The translations under genes and the position numbers were made by a program. A stretch of DNA of 64,000 nt from Rhodococcus koreensis (GTDB lineage: Bacteria; Actinomycetota; Actinomycetes; Mycobacteriales; Mycobacteriaceae): the NCBI RefSeq assembly GCF_900105905.1, contig NZ_FNSV01000006.1:1-64000 (forward strand), read 5' to 3'. Below, in pieces: positions 9,190 through 18,350 of the stretch (position 1 is the first letter of the stretch; every line of letters starts with the position of its first letter). The notes under the pieces were generated by a model. The model was not told the origin of the DNA. It did not search any database and saw only the letters and a program-made list of their open reading frames with translations.

Positions 9190-10734
9190 CTACAGCGACC
9201 GCCACGTCCTTTGCGACTCGGTGAGGATCCGGTCCGCAGATGCCGGTCCTGCCGATCCTGCCGGGTATACATCCGGGCGACCGTTGTCGGCCCAGTACTG
9301 CAGCAACGGATCGATGACGCGCCAGGAGTATTCGACTTCCTCACGCCGGGGAAAGAGAGTGGCGTCCCCGCGAAATACATCACAGATCAGCCGCTCGTAC
9401 GCTTCGGGGGCTTGGTCGAACACAGAGCGGAAGTCCATGCCTAGGCTGACCGGTTGGATGTCCATGCCCCCACCGGGGCGCTTGGCGCCGATGTGCAATT
9501 CGATCCCATCATCAGGTTGCACTCGAAAAACGAGAACGTTGGAGACCGCAGTGGTACGGACGGCAGCAGAACCATGCGACGGCGGCGCAAAGGTGACAGC
9601 AATCTCAGTGGCTTTCCGTGCCAAACGTTTTCCGGTGCGGATGTAGAACGGCACCCCCGCCCACCGGCGGGTGCCGATACCGACGGTCAAGGCAGCAAAG
9701 GTCTCAGTCGTCGACTCGAGCGGAAACCCTGCCTCCCCGGTCAGCCCGACGACAGGGTGACCGTTCGCCATCCCGGGGCCGTACTGTCCGCGAGCTGAGG
9801 TCTGCGCCAGTGGACCGAGGAGTTCGGCAGCGGAAAGAATTTTGATCTTCTCCGCGGCGATACTATCGGCGTCAAACGCCACCGGTTCTTCCATCGCGAC
9901 CAACGCCAAGAGTTGCAGCAAGTGGTTTTGGATGACGTCTCTCGCGGCCCCAACTCCGTCGTAGTAGCCGGCGCGGCCGGCCACACCGACAGTCTCGGCC
10001 ATGGTGATCTGCACGTGGTCGATGTGCCGGTTGTTCCACAGCGGTTCGAACATCCCGTTCGCGAATCGCAAAGCAAGGATGTTCTGAACCGTCTCTTTCC
10101 CCAGGTAATGGTCGATCCGGTAGATCGATGACGGTGGAAACACTTGTTCCAGGACCTGCCCAAGCTCGCGGGAACTGGACAGATCGTGGCCGAATGGCTT
10201 CTCCACCACTACCCGCCGCCATCCGCGTTGAGGTCGGTTCAGTCCGATCTCGGCGAGCTGATTGCAGACCGTGGCGAAGGCCGAGGGTGGAACCGAAAGA
10301 TAGAACACGTAGTTACCGACTTTGCCGCGACGATGGTCGAGGTCAACGAGCACCGCGGCTAACCGTGCGAAGGCATCGAGGTCATCGAAACTTCCCTCCA
10401 CCAACGACAAACGTGCAATCAACCCTTCCCAAATCACCGGGTCGAACGGGGTCCGGGCATGCTCGATTACCGATTCGCGCAATCGAATTTTGATGTTCGT
10501 GGCATCCCGCGCGAATCCGACAAGGTCGAAGTCCGGGGGTAGCTGGCCACAGTACGCAAGATCGTAGATCGCGGGGATCAACTTTTTGCGGGACAGATCA
10601 CCGGTGATACCGAAAATGACAAGCGACGCGGGTTCTACAACCCTCCCCGCCTCACCCACCAGCACCGACCCGCCGGCCCGGCTGCTATTCGCGCCGACCA
10701 GTGGGGACATCTCCTGCACATCAGACACGGTCAC
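9190..10734 (-). CDS. zwf: Glucose-6-phosphate 1-dehydrogenase
   Basis: 514 residues, family-typical. The N-terminal nucleotide-binding motif is VIFGITGDLSRKKL (about 38-51), and the active-site signature RIDHYLGKE lies near residue 198. It oxidises glucose 6-phosphate to 6-phosphogluconolactone with reduction of NAD(P). It is transcribed divergently from gnd-pgi and converges on hxlA, so all four flank each other. In context it runs the oxidative limb of a ribulose monophosphate cycle. 6-Phosphogluconolactonase is not encoded here; spontaneous hydrolysis or a chromosomal enzyme must serve. Confidence 0.95.
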   Translation of the reverse strand: MTVSDVQEMSPLVGANSSRAGGSVLVGEAGRVVEPASLVIFGITGDLSRKKLIPAIYDLAYCGQLPPDFDLVGFARDATNIKIRLRESVIEHARTPFDPVIWEGLIARLSLVEGSFDDLDAFARLAAVLVDLDHRRGKVGNYVFYLSVPPSAFATVCNQLAEIGLNRPQRGWRRVVVEKPFGHDLSSSRELGQVLEQVFPPSSIYRIDHYLGKETVQNILALRFANGMFEPLWNNRHIDHVQITMAETVGVAGRAGYYDGVGAARDVIQNHLLQLLALVAMEEPVAFDADSIAAEKIKILSAAELLGPLAQTSARGQYGPGMANGHPVVGLTGEAGFPLESTTETFAALTVGIGTRRWAGVPFYIRTGKRLARKATEIAVTFAPPSHGSAAVRTTAVSNVLVFRVQPDDGIELHIGAKRPGGGMDIQPVSLGMDFRSVFDQAPEAYERLICDVFRGDATLFPRREEVEYSWRVIDPLLQYWADNGRPDVYPAGSAGPASADRILTESQRTWRSL

Positions 10735-10932
10735 TTTGCTGCACTCCGTTTTTCGCGTCGCTCCTGTCGCATTCAGACAATGCGTCAGATACCAGTGTCA
10801 AAGGGACTCGGCGGTAATGCACTTGGTCAGCCGGCTAGTAGCAGCTCTCCACCCGGTCAGGTGAAGTCGACGCCTTCCCGCAGTAGACATAGACCAGAAA
10901 AGAAGATCGGTGTCGAGAGTGGAACGGTGACG
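10735..10932. promoter_or_regulatory. Divergent promoter region zwf/gnd
   Basis: About 198 bp separate the starts of zwf and gnd, so both promoters lie here. I see no unambiguous core elements or palindrome. Confidence 0.4.
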
Positions 10933-11832
10933 ATGAAGCTGGGATTGGTCGGACTCGGTCGTATGGGATCGAATATGCGTGAGCGGCTACGGGACCGAGG
11001 GCACGATGCGGTGGGCTATGACCCGAATCCTGAGGTCAGCGACGTGGCCAGCCTGGAGGCACTGGTCGAGGTATTGCCCGCTCCCCGTGCGGTATGGGTG
11101 ATGGTCCCCGCCGGTCAGCCGACCAGAGAGGTGATCGGGCAGCTCTCCCACCTTCTCTCGCCTGGAGATCTCGTCGTGGACGGCGGGAACTCTCGGTTCA
11201 CCGACGACCACGTTCATGCAGCTCTGCTCGCCGAGCACGGCATCCACTACGTCGACTGCGGCGTCTCCGGTGGTGTCTGGGGACGACAGAACGGGTATGC
11301 CCTCATGGCCGGTGGCGACGAGACCGACATCACTCGCCTACTTCCAGTCTTCGATGCACTGCGGCCGGACGGTGAGCGGGCTGACTCATTCGTGCATGCC
11401 GGTGGGGTCGGTGCCGGGCACTACGCGAAGATGGTGCACAACGGCATCGAGTACGGACTTATGCAGGCGTACGCAGAAGGCTACGAACTGCTCGCCGCCG
11501 AGGAGTCGATCCAGGATGTGCCCGCCGTGCTGCGGGCTTGGTCGCAGGGGACGGTCGTCCGCTCCTGGTTGCTCGACCTGCTGGTCCAGGCGCTGTCCGA
11601 GGATCCTGCCTTGTCTTCAATTTCTGGTTACACCGAGGATTCCGGTGAGGGCCGATGGACCGTCGAGGAAGCGATTGCACACGCCGTGCCGGCCCCAGTG
11701 ATCTCTGCCGCACTGTTCGCGCGATTCGCCTCCCGCCAGGACGACTCACCGGCGATGAAGGCGGTCTCCGCGCTGCGTCAGCAATTCGGCGGGCACGCCA
11801 TTCGCCGCGCCGCACCGGCCGGGATCGCGTGA
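10933..11832 (+). CDS. gnd: 6-phosphogluconate dehydrogenase, decarboxylating (short form)
   Basis: 299 residues from ATG 10933; GTG 10927 is equally possible. The Rossmann motif GLVGLGRMGSNM is followed by VVDGGNSRFTDD and the catalytic KMVHNGIEYG. The roughly 300-residue size is that of the short class found in many Gram-positives and methylotrophs, often NAD-dependent, rather than the 470-residue class. It oxidatively decarboxylates 6-phosphogluconate to ribulose 5-phosphate, the formaldehyde acceptor of HxlA. pgi begins directly after its stop, so the pair is one operon. Confidence 0.92.
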   Translation: MKLGLVGLGRMGSNMRERLRDRGHDAVGYDPNPEVSDVASLEALVEVLPAPRAVWVMVPAGQPTREVIGQLSHLLSPGDLVVDGGNSRFTDDHVHAALLAEHGIHYVDCGVSGGVWGRQNGYALMAGGDETDITRLLPVFDALRPDGERADSFVHAGGVGAGHYAKMVHNGIEYGLMQAYAEGYELLAAEESIQDVPAVLRAWSQGTVVRSWLLDLLVQALSEDPALSSISGYTEDSGEGRWTVEEAIAHAVPAPVISAALFARFASRQDDSPAMKAVSALRQQFGGHAIRRAAPAGIA

Positions 11833-11835
11833 GTG

Positions 11836-13494
11836 ATGACCACATCCGTCCACTCGGACATCACTACACGACTGGAGTGGCTGAATCTCCAAGCTCACTT
11901 CCCTGACGTTGCGACAGGGCACCTGCGGGGATACTTCGATGGCGATCCGGCGCGTGGCGGTGACCTGACCGTCACTGCCGGGGACCTGTTCATCGACTAC
12001 AGTCTCAACCGCATCGATCGACGTACCCTGCGGTTGTTGACCGAGCTGGCCAGCGCGGTTGGCATCGAGGAGTACCGCGACCGCATGCTGGACGGGGCGC
12101 CCGTCAACACCACCGAGAACCGGGCGGTACTGCACACTGCCCTTCGTCTACCCCCCGAGATGGAACTTCTGGTGGACGGGCGCAGTGTCGTCCCCGACGT
12201 CCACCGGGTGCTTGGACGGATGGGCGATTTCACCGATCGGCTACGCAACGGCCAGTGGCGTGGCGCAACCGGGCAGCGGATCACGACGGTTGTCAATATA
12301 GGAATCGGTGGCTCAGACCTGGGACCGCGGATGGCATGTCAAGCACTGCGGAACTTCACCCACCCCGATATTCGCGTGAAGTTCGTATCCAATGTCGATC
12401 CAGCAGATCTACTAGGCACACTCGACGGCATCGACCCAGCGACGACTCTCTTCATCGTCGCGTCGAAAACCTTCACCACCATCGAGACACTTACCAACGC
12501 CACCGCAGCACGATCCTGGATCACGGCTCAACTCGGTGACCAGGCAGTTCCCCAGCACTTCGTCGCCGTGTCCACCAATGCGGTCGAAGTAGCCAAGTTC
12601 GGAATCGACCCGACCAACATGTTCGAATTCTGGGACTGGGTCGGTGGACGGTACTCCATCAGCTCGGCTATCGGGCTGCCGGTCATGGTCGCGATTGGGC
12701 GCGAGGCATTCGGTGAGTTCCTCTCGGGCATGCACACAATCGACCGGCACTTCGCCGAGGCGCCACTAGAAGCAAATGCCCCCGTTATACTCGGGCTACT
12801 CGGCTTCTGGTATTCAAACTTTTTCGGAGCCGAAACACGAGCGGTGTTGCCCTACGCGAATGATCTCGCTCGATTCCCTGCATACCTTCAGCAACTTGCC
12901 ATGGAATCCAACGGCAAAGCCGTGCAGACCAATGGAGAACCGGTCGATACCAGCACCAGCGCTATCTGGTGGGGGGAACCCGGAACCAACGGCCAACATG
13001 CCTTCTACCAGTTGCTCCACCAGGGCACCCGGCTGGTACCGACCGACTTCATCGGATTCGCCGAACCCGCCGAGGACCTCCTGACTATCGACGGCGACGG
13101 CAGCATGCACGACATTCTTATCAGCAACTTACTTGCTCAACGCAGGGTTCTTGCCTTCGGACGCACATCCGACGAGATCACAGCTCACGGCGTCCCCACA
13201 GACTTGGTGCCACACAAGGTCATGCCAGGGAACCGGCCCTCGACCACCATCCTGGCGCCGAAACTCACGCCCAACACACTCGGGCAGATGATCGCCCTGT
13301 ACGAGCACCAGGTATTTACCGAAGGAGCACTGACCAACATAAATTCGTTCGACCAATGGGGGGTCGAACTCGGCAAGGAGCAGGCCTTGCAACTGCACAG
13401 CGTCGTCAGCGGTCGCACAAGTGCGGCAGGGCTGGACAGCTCCACGGCTTCGATTGTCGAGTGGTACCAGTCAACCCGGCCGGACAAGAGTTAG
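11836..13494 (+). CDS. pgi: Glucose-6-phosphate isomerase
   Basis: 552 residues, complete family length. The signature [14 protein letters not shown] is near residue 275, and the GKAVQTNGE region and C-terminal [10 protein letters not shown] are present. It interconverts fructose 6-phosphate and glucose 6-phosphate, linking HxlB to Zwf. The start abuts gnd (stop TGA 11830-11832, then GTG 11833 and ATG 11836), so expression is coupled. Confidence 0.95.
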   Translation: MTTSVHSDITTRLEWLNLQAHFPDVATGHLRGYFDGDPARGGDLTVTAGDLFIDYSLNRIDRRTLRLLTELASAVGIEEYRDRMLDGAPVNTTENRAVLHTALRLPPEMELLVDGRSVVPDVHRVLGRMGDFTDRLRNGQWRGATGQRITTVVNIGIGGSDLGPRMACQALRNFTHPDIRVKFVSNVDPADLLGTLDGIDPATTLFIVASKTFTTIETLTNATAARSWITAQLGDQAVPQHFVAVSTNAVEVAKFGIDPTNMFEFWDWVGGRYSISSAIGLPVMVAIGREAFGEFLSGMHTIDRHFAEAPLEANAPVILGLLGFWYSNFFGAETRAVLPYANDLARFPAYLQQLAMESNGKAVQTNGEPVDTSTSAIWWGEPGTNGQHAFYQLLHQGTRLVPTDFIGFAEPAEDLLTIDGDGSMHDILISNLLAQRRVLAFGRTSDEITAHGVPTDLVPHKVMPGNRPSTTILAPKLTPNTLGQMIALYEHQVFTEGALTNINSFDQWGVELGKEQALQLHSVVSGRTSAAGLDSSTASIVEWYQSTRPDKS

Positions 13495-13583
13495 AACCCT
13501 CACAGGTTGTTCACCCCTTTTTTATGGGTCGGCTCTCCTCTCCAAAGTTTCACTGTCATGAATCCATCCTGAAAGGTCACCAC

Positions 13584-13856
13584 ATGAAGTTCCTTGTCAC
13601 CGGCACGTTCGTTCCGGAAGCAGATCACGAGACGCATATGGATGCCGAAAGAAGGCGCGTACGCGAACTGAAAGAGCAGGGCGTTCTGGAGCAGGCATTT
13701 CGCCGGGCCGATCGAACGGGCGCCTACTTGATCGTCGACGCTCCCAGCATTACCGACGTTGAAAAGGCGATCGCCACACTTCCATTCGTCGAGACAGGAA
13801 TCATGGAGGCGGACATCGAAGAAATCGAGTCCTTGGACTTCATCTGGGCATCCTGA
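13584..13856 (+). CDS. Small muconolactone-isomerase/YCII-like protein
   Basis: 90 residues beginning MKFLVTGTFVP, with the alternating beta-alpha pattern of the dimeric alpha/beta barrel superfamily (muconolactone isomerase/YCII type) and an FVETGIMEADIEEIESL tail. GAAAGG precedes the ATG. It lies 89 bp after pgi on the same strand and is probably the last gene of gnd-pgi. The catalytic role is unknown; small proteins of this type are often accessory to catabolic clusters. Confidence 0.6.
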   Translation: MKFLVTGTFVPEADHETHMDAERRRVRELKEQGVLEQAFRRADRTGAYLIVDAPSITDVEKAIATLPFVETGIMEADIEEIESLDFIWAS

Positions 13857-13898
13857 GCCAGGACAAAATAGACGAGCGATTGCCCGGCCTGGCTCCTG

Positions 13899-13938
13899 GG
13901 CCTCGCCGCACCGAGCACCCAGCTCGTGCGGCGGGGCC
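13899..13938 (+). terminator. Long GC hairpin after the gnd-pgi operon
   Basis: 13899-13916 pairs with 13922-13938 as a roughly 17-bp stem with one bulge and a five-base loop. There is no T-run, so it is a possible rather than certain terminator. Confidence 0.45.
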
Positions 13939-14038
13939 GAGGCTCAGCGCTGATTCGTTGTCGCCCCTGCACGCCACATTGTAGGCGATTCCACACAGCC
14001 GTCCTTTCGGTGGATCTCGATGGCGGACCATTATCATC

Positions 14039-14215
14039 CTCAGGTGTCAGAGGTTCGAATCTCTGCTCGCGTCGGATGAGCGTAACCTGCAATTCGTGTT
14101 CGAGATTGTGGATGGCCTCGGACAGCTCCGGCTGGGACACGTAGCGGGCGCTCGCGGCGCGGGCGAAGTGACGTTTCGCGAGCGAACACGACGAAGTATT
14201 TCGCACTGGCGGAAC
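14039..14215 (-). pseudogene. LysR-type regulator remnant (DNA-binding domain)
   Basis: The minus strand encodes YFVVFARE, then after a one-base shift HFARAASARYVSQPELSEAI and EHELQVTLIRREQRFEPLTPE. This is the winged HTH of a LysR regulator (usual form: HFGRAA..LHVSQPALS). No effector domain follows in any frame, so only about 55 codons of a decayed gene remain. Confidence 0.7.
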
Positions 14216-14428
14216 AGCATTCCCTATTCGATCATGCCCCGCACCGACGCGAGTCCCCGATGGTCGATCACGCAGCCGCCGCCGGCAGCCTGACCGTTTC
14301 CGTGCCCGTGTCCGTGTCCTGTGTGCGCACAGCACCACGTCCTACCGACGAGTGCAACGAATGTCCTCTGGCACATCACAAGCTACAACTCCCGCGGAGG
14401 TTGCGGCAGCTTCGTCGGCCGTCAACAG

Positions 14429-14629
14429 TCACAGGCCCCGGTGTCCTTGCGCGTGGATCCTTACCAGGTATGCACCGAGAACAGCCACCAGGGAGGTCAT
14501 GACCGCCACGACGAAGGAGGAATCATTTTGTGCGACACCGATGACAACCCCGCATACGCAAGCGATCGCGATATAGAACGTGAATGCTCGCAGATGCGCT
14601 GTGAATCGGCCTTTATCCCTCGCTGACAA
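14429..14629 (-). CDS. Small two-helix membrane protein, hypothetical
   Basis: 66 residues from a TTG start with GGTGGAG five bases upstream. Two hydrophobic segments (FYIAIACVCGVVIGVA, then VVAVMTSLVAVLGAYLV) are separated by a short polar turn. I recognise no family. It sits among remnants and could be a chance frame. Confidence 0.3.
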   Translation of the reverse strand: MSARDKGRFTAHLRAFTFYIAIACVCGVVIGVAQNDSSFVVAVMTSLVAVLGAYLVRIHAQGHRGL

Positions 14630-14859
14630 GACTCCACCATCTGCTACTGAGTTGACAGAAAATACTTTGCGTCCAACCCGGGTTTCGACCCGTAGCGCCG
14701 CGAGTAGACCATGCGTTCACACCAACGCATGGTATCTAATCCTTAGATTCGGCGTGATCATTCCAGCGTAAACACGGGCAACCGCGGCCTTAAAGAGGGC
14801 GAACCAATCTCCATCGGCGAAGCGAACGGTCCGGTGAGGATGGGCCCGCCACTACAGAC

Positions 14860-14974
14860 GGTGCAGGCGATTCCGACGGCCATGGTCGGTTTCGCAAGGC
14901 CGAGCTTTCTCAGCCCCTTCCTGACCGGGATCGCCGCCGCATCACTCGTCATCGCTGCAGTGGCAATTCCATGA
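14860..14974 (+). pseudogene. DUF202 (YidH-like) remnant 1, C-terminal helix
   Basis: A short frame ends FLSPFLTGIAAASLVIAAVA-IP, like the last helix of YidH-type membrane proteins. Its stop overlaps the ATG of the next DUF202 frame as ATGA. The N-terminal part is not recognisable. Confidence 0.35.
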
Positions 14975-15275
14975 TTAGTATCACCCCGCCGCGCGATCTT
15001 GAGCTCCAGCCCGAACTCACCTCACTATCCTGGGAACGCACATCCTTCGGACTCCTCGCCAACGCGGCGATCATCCTTCTCAGACCCCAAGAACCCTTGG
15101 CACTCAACAGCATCGCGCCGGCCTGCATCGCATCGCAGCAGCAGTGACCATCGCCACGCTCGGACGGCGCCCGCAGCCGCCACACAGGCGCCGCGCCAAC
15201 GGAAATCACCATCACACTGTTTTGCTCACTGGGATCTCCGTGGCCGTCCTTATCACGGTCCGGGGCAGCGTATAG
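14971..15275 (+). pseudogene. DUF202 (YidH-like) membrane protein, frameshifted
   Basis: MISITPPRDLELQPELTSLS followed by WERTSFGLLANAAIILL matches the start of DUF202 proteins, which typically read LQPERTSLAWRRT. The frame stops early at Ser-Gln-Gln-Gln. A second frame from about 15120 supplies the rest (AAAVTIATLGRRPQ, then LLTGISVAVLITVRGSV) to TAG at 15275. One indel near 15110-15145 separates them. DUF202 genes often occur in adjacent pairs, as the preceding remnant suggests here. Confidence 0.5.
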
Positions 15276-15711
15276 AGCGAGTTGGGCTCGAACCTGCTGT
15301 TTCCTCCGCCCGCAACTCGACGGACGGTGATCCGTCCGCTGTCCGGCCTGGTGTGCGGAGACCACCAGCGTTCGCATGGAACGGATGCATCTGCGAGTTG
15401 GACGTGTGCGACCTCGGACAGCGGCGGCCGGGTGACCGCCGCGCAGATATGGCTCGTCTTCAGCGCATCCCGACACCTCTAGGACGCCTTTTGCCCTCTG
15501 CGGGTGGATTACCGGGCTGGTGGGAGTTCGTCTCCGTGTCGGCGAGTTCGACCACCACGACGCGGGCCTACGGGGATTCGGCTCGACGATGAGCACGTCT
15601 GCCCAGTCGGAATATGCCAGCAGGAGGGCAGCGCGGGAGTGCGGCCACCGATGCGCGCGGGACACTAGTTACCTTCGGCGACCTCCACCACGGCGCCGAG
15701 GTCTTGCTGCC
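15276..15711. other. Unassigned interval in remnant region
   Basis: 436 bp. Frames are open on both strands but none shows a recognisable domain, and codon patterns are inconsistent. It is probably decayed sequence. Confidence 0.4.
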
Positions 15712-16239
15712 TCAGATGCCACGCTTGCCGGTAGCGGCGCGGACCAGACCGTCCAGCCATGCTTGATGGCCGTTGAGCATCGGGTTTGGGATCTGTTTCG
15801 CTAGCGCCGCGGCGGGCTGACCAATCTGCGTCTCCTGCGTCAGGATCCGCACTCGACCGCCGGGCAGGTCCTCGACGAGCCACGCGTGCAGCACATCGAG
15901 TTGCTGCTCAGGTGTGTCGTCCTGCTTGGCCGTCCAGGACAGTCGGCCGGGGACACCATCGCCGGGCGACTGGAACTCGACAACTCGGGCGTCCAGGGGT
16001 GGGAAACCGAAGGTGCCGAATCGGAAAGGGAGATCGTGCCGTAGGTCGGGGCCGCCGCCGTTCGGGAAGCATATGTCGGCGACGTTGTCGTAGTACGACT
16101 CCCAGGTGGAGGTGTCGGTCAGGTAGCGCCAGATTTGGGCGGCGGTCAGGCTCTGGACGATCACCTCGTTGGAGACGAAGTTGTCGCCGGTGCCCGGCAT
16201 GTACTTCTCGGGCCAGTTGATCGCATTTTGTACGGTCAT
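15712..16239 (-). CDS. SRPBCC (START-like) family protein
   Basis: 175 residues. Features are FVSNEVIVQSLTAAQIWRYL, the segment WESYYDNVADICF and an LSWTAKQ/HAWLVEDLPGGRVRILT beta pattern, as in the polyketide-cyclase/START-like ligand-binding fold. AAGGAAGGG precedes the ATG. It is divergent from a LysR regulator with a palindrome between them, the usual layout of a regulator and its single target. The ligand is unknown. Confidence 0.75.
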   Translation of the reverse strand: MTVQNAINWPEKYMPGTGDNFVSNEVIVQSLTAAQIWRYLTDTSTWESYYDNVADICFPNGGGPDLRHDLPFRFGTFGFPPLDARVVEFQSPGDGVPGRLSWTAKQDDTPEQQLDVLHAWLVEDLPGGRVRILTQETQIGQPAAALAKQIPNPMLNGHQAWLDGLVRAATGKRGI

Positions 16240-16348
16240 GGGATCCCTTCCTTCTTCAATGGATGCGTCTACCAGGGGAAGTCACTTGGTGACGTCCTGA
16301 CTGTAGGCCGGTCTGCCATCGGGATACCAATAACTTGGCGGATTTCTG

Positions 16349-16366
16349 ATATCAGAATTCCGATAT
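16349..16366. promoter_or_regulatory. Palindromic operator between SRPBCC gene and LysR gene
   Basis: ATATCAGAATTCCGATAT is palindromic at 16 of 18 positions and lies 13 bp before the LysR start. It contains the T-N11-A spacing of LysR boxes. The adjacent LysR protein is the likely binder. Confidence 0.5.
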
Positions 16367-16378
16367 GAATGCTCGCCT

Positions 16379-17338
16379 ATGCTGGACGCCATGGACAGCC
16401 ACCCCCTCGACACCGTTGTGATGTCGGCGAGCGGCGGCAAACAGCTCCCGCCGCGCACGGACCTGAACTTGCTGCGCACCTTCCTCGCCGTCTACCGCTC
16501 CGGCTCGTTCACGGCGGCGGCGCCGCGGCTCGGGTTGTCCCAGCCGACCGTGACTGCGCAGATCCGCACCCTCGAGCAGCAGACTGGCCGCGAGTTGTTC
16601 ACCCGGCTGCCGCGCGGTGTCGATCCCACACCGCGCGGGCACGAGTTGGCCGCGCAGGTTGCGGGCCCGCTCGACGCGCTGGCTGTCCTGGACGAGACCG
16701 GGACGCCGACCGCACCCGTGCACCTGGCTGGCCCGTCGGAGCTGCTGTGCGTCCGCGTCCTGCCCGCCCTCGCGCCGCTCATCTCCGACGGACTGCAACT
16801 GCGCGTCGCGCAGGGGCTGTCCGAGCCGCTCCTCGAGGAACTGCGCGCCGGCCACCACGACCTGATCATTACCACCCGGCGTCCACGCGGTCGCGCACTG
16901 GACTCCGTCCCCCTCGCCGACGAGGAGTACGTACTGGTCGCCGCGGCCACCTGGGCCCAACATATCTCGGAGCGGGGCGAGGCGGCCGACCCGTGTGCCG
17001 CCCTGCGCGACATCCCGCTGGTCGCCTACGCCGAAGATCTGCCCATCGCCCGCCGCTACTGGCGCACCATTTTCGGCAAACAGCTCACCGCACGCGCCGC
17101 CCTCACCGTGCCCAACCTCTACGCAGTCCTCTCGGCGGTCAACGCGGGCGCCGGATACAGCGTGCTGCCTCGCTCGCTATGCCAGGAATATCTGGACACA
17201 GGTCGCTTGGTACTGCTCCAATCACCAGAGGAGCCGCCGCTCAACACCCTGTTCCTCGTCCAGCGCCCCGGCGCCGACACCAACCCCGATGTCCTCCGCG
17301 TTCGCGACCACCTTCGGCACGTGGCCCGCTCCTGGTAG
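16379..17338 (+). CDS. LysR-family transcriptional regulator
   Basis: 319 residues. The N-terminal winged HTH (about 28-87, AAAPRLGLSQPTVTAQIRTL) is followed by a periplasmic-binding-like effector domain with the usual ending AGAGYSVLPRSLCQEYL. Start choices are ATG 16379 or 16391. It probably autoregulates and controls the divergent SRPBCC gene. Unlike its neighbours it is intact. Confidence 0.88.
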   Translation: MLDAMDSHPLDTVVMSASGGKQLPPRTDLNLLRTFLAVYRSGSFTAAAPRLGLSQPTVTAQIRTLEQQTGRELFTRLPRGVDPTPRGHELAAQVAGPLDALAVLDETGTPTAPVHLAGPSELLCVRVLPALAPLISDGLQLRVAQGLSEPLLEELRAGHHDLIITTRRPRGRALDSVPLADEEYVLVAAATWAQHISERGEAADPCAALRDIPLVAYAEDLPIARRYWRTIFGKQLTARAALTVPNLYAVLSAVNAGAGYSVLPRSLCQEYLDTGRLVLLQSPEEPPLNTLFLVQRPGADTNPDVLRVRDHLRHVARSW

Positions 17339-17422
17339 CCGCGACCGCATCCGTCAAAGAGAGCGTTGCTTTCGATCATGGCGAGGGTGCGAGGCCTGAC
17401 GAAGGGGGCACGTCATCATGGC

Positions 17423-17690
17423 CTTGCTGATCTCCTCGGACGCCTCAATCCGGTGCTCCAATGGTGTGCGTATTTCCGTCACGGCGTGTCGAAAGCGACC
17501 CTCGGCTTACCTCGATGCCTTCGCCTAGCATCGGGTCACCCATGGCTGCTCAAACTGCACAAACGGATCACACGTGGACGGAACTCTACCGACGATTCCT
17601 GACCGGCACGTCCGGTGCGGAGGACGGGCCTTACAAACGGACCGGGAGCAAACCCCGGCACCGCGCCCCGGTTCGACCACTAAACTAAAT
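17423..17690 (+). pseudogene. Group II intron reverse transcriptase/maturase remnant
   Basis: LLGRLNPVLQWCAYFRHGVS followed by KAT is the start of the maturase X domain (usual form: LNPVLRGWCNYFRHG). Further pieces in other frames are WLLKLHKRIT and WTELYRRFL. At least two frameshifts have occurred, and no reverse-transcriptase YADD region is seen upstream. Only the 3' end of the intron gene remains. Confidence 0.6.
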
Positions 17691-18197
17691 GATCGGGACC
17701 GGCCGGGCCGCAATCGGCACGCTCGTCGAGCGCAGCAGCCGATCCACGATCCTCGTGCACCTGCCTCGGCTGGAGAGCTGGGGCCCGTGAAGAACGGTCC
17801 TCCGCTCTGCGGCTACGGCGCCGCCGCGATGAACACCTCACTGACGACATCGATGACCACCCTCCGCGAACAGCTCCGCAAGTCTCTCACCTGGGACCGC
17901 GCGGGAAGGAATACTCCGGTCACGCCCAGTTCGCCCTCGATACCGGCACGAGAGTGTTCTTCGCCGACCCGCACTCGCCCTGGCAACGACCGACAAGCGA
18001 GAACACGAACGGACCGTTGCGCCAGTACTTCCCGAAGGGCACCGATCTGTCCAGGTGGTCCGCCGAGGACCTCGAAGCCGTCGCCCTGGCGATCAACAAC
18101 CGGCCCCGCAAGCTCCGCAACTGGCGAACCCCGGCCGAGATCTTCGCCGAACAGCTACGCTCACTGCAACAGCCAGCGGTTGCATCTGACCGGTTGA
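17688..18197 (+). pseudogene. IS30-family transposase remnant
   Basis: In three frames one can read IGTGRAAIGTLVERSSRSTI with LVHLPRLE, then VKNGPPLCGYGAAAMNTSLT, then FADPHSPWQRPTSENTNGPL with RQYFPKGTDLS and NNRPRKLRNWRTPAE. This is the catalytic C-terminal half of an IS30 transposase, including the E of the DDE triad (SENTNG). The N-terminal half is gone and several indels are present. Confidence 0.75.
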
Positions 18198-18350
18198 AGC
18201 CGCCCAATACACGGCACAGCGGTTCACCCAGTGGCTCGTGGACGCTGGCATCGCCCCGTCCCCCGGCAGAGTCGGGGACCGCTTCGACAACGCGCTCGCC
18301 GAGAATCTGCGGTCGACCCGGAAGATCGAGTTGACCTATTGGCCCGCAAT
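18198..18350 (+). pseudogene. IS3-family transposase orfB remnant
   Basis: QYTAQRFTQWLVDAGIAPS, GRVGDRFDNALAENLRST and KIELTYWPA match IS3-type orfB near its C-terminal catalytic Glu. It abuts the IS30 remnant on the left and runs into the 3' end of the kinase-LuxR gene on the right. The last codons and stop of that gene are read from this remnant. Confidence 0.75.

Noticed and set aside
14040-14085. tRNA T-arm-like sequence (CAGAGGTTCGAATCTCTG), possible tRNA fragment or attachment site
   Set aside because: No acceptor, anticodon or D arm fits around it. On the minus strand the same bases encode the conserved RREQRFEPLTPE stretch of the LysR remnant, which explains the match.
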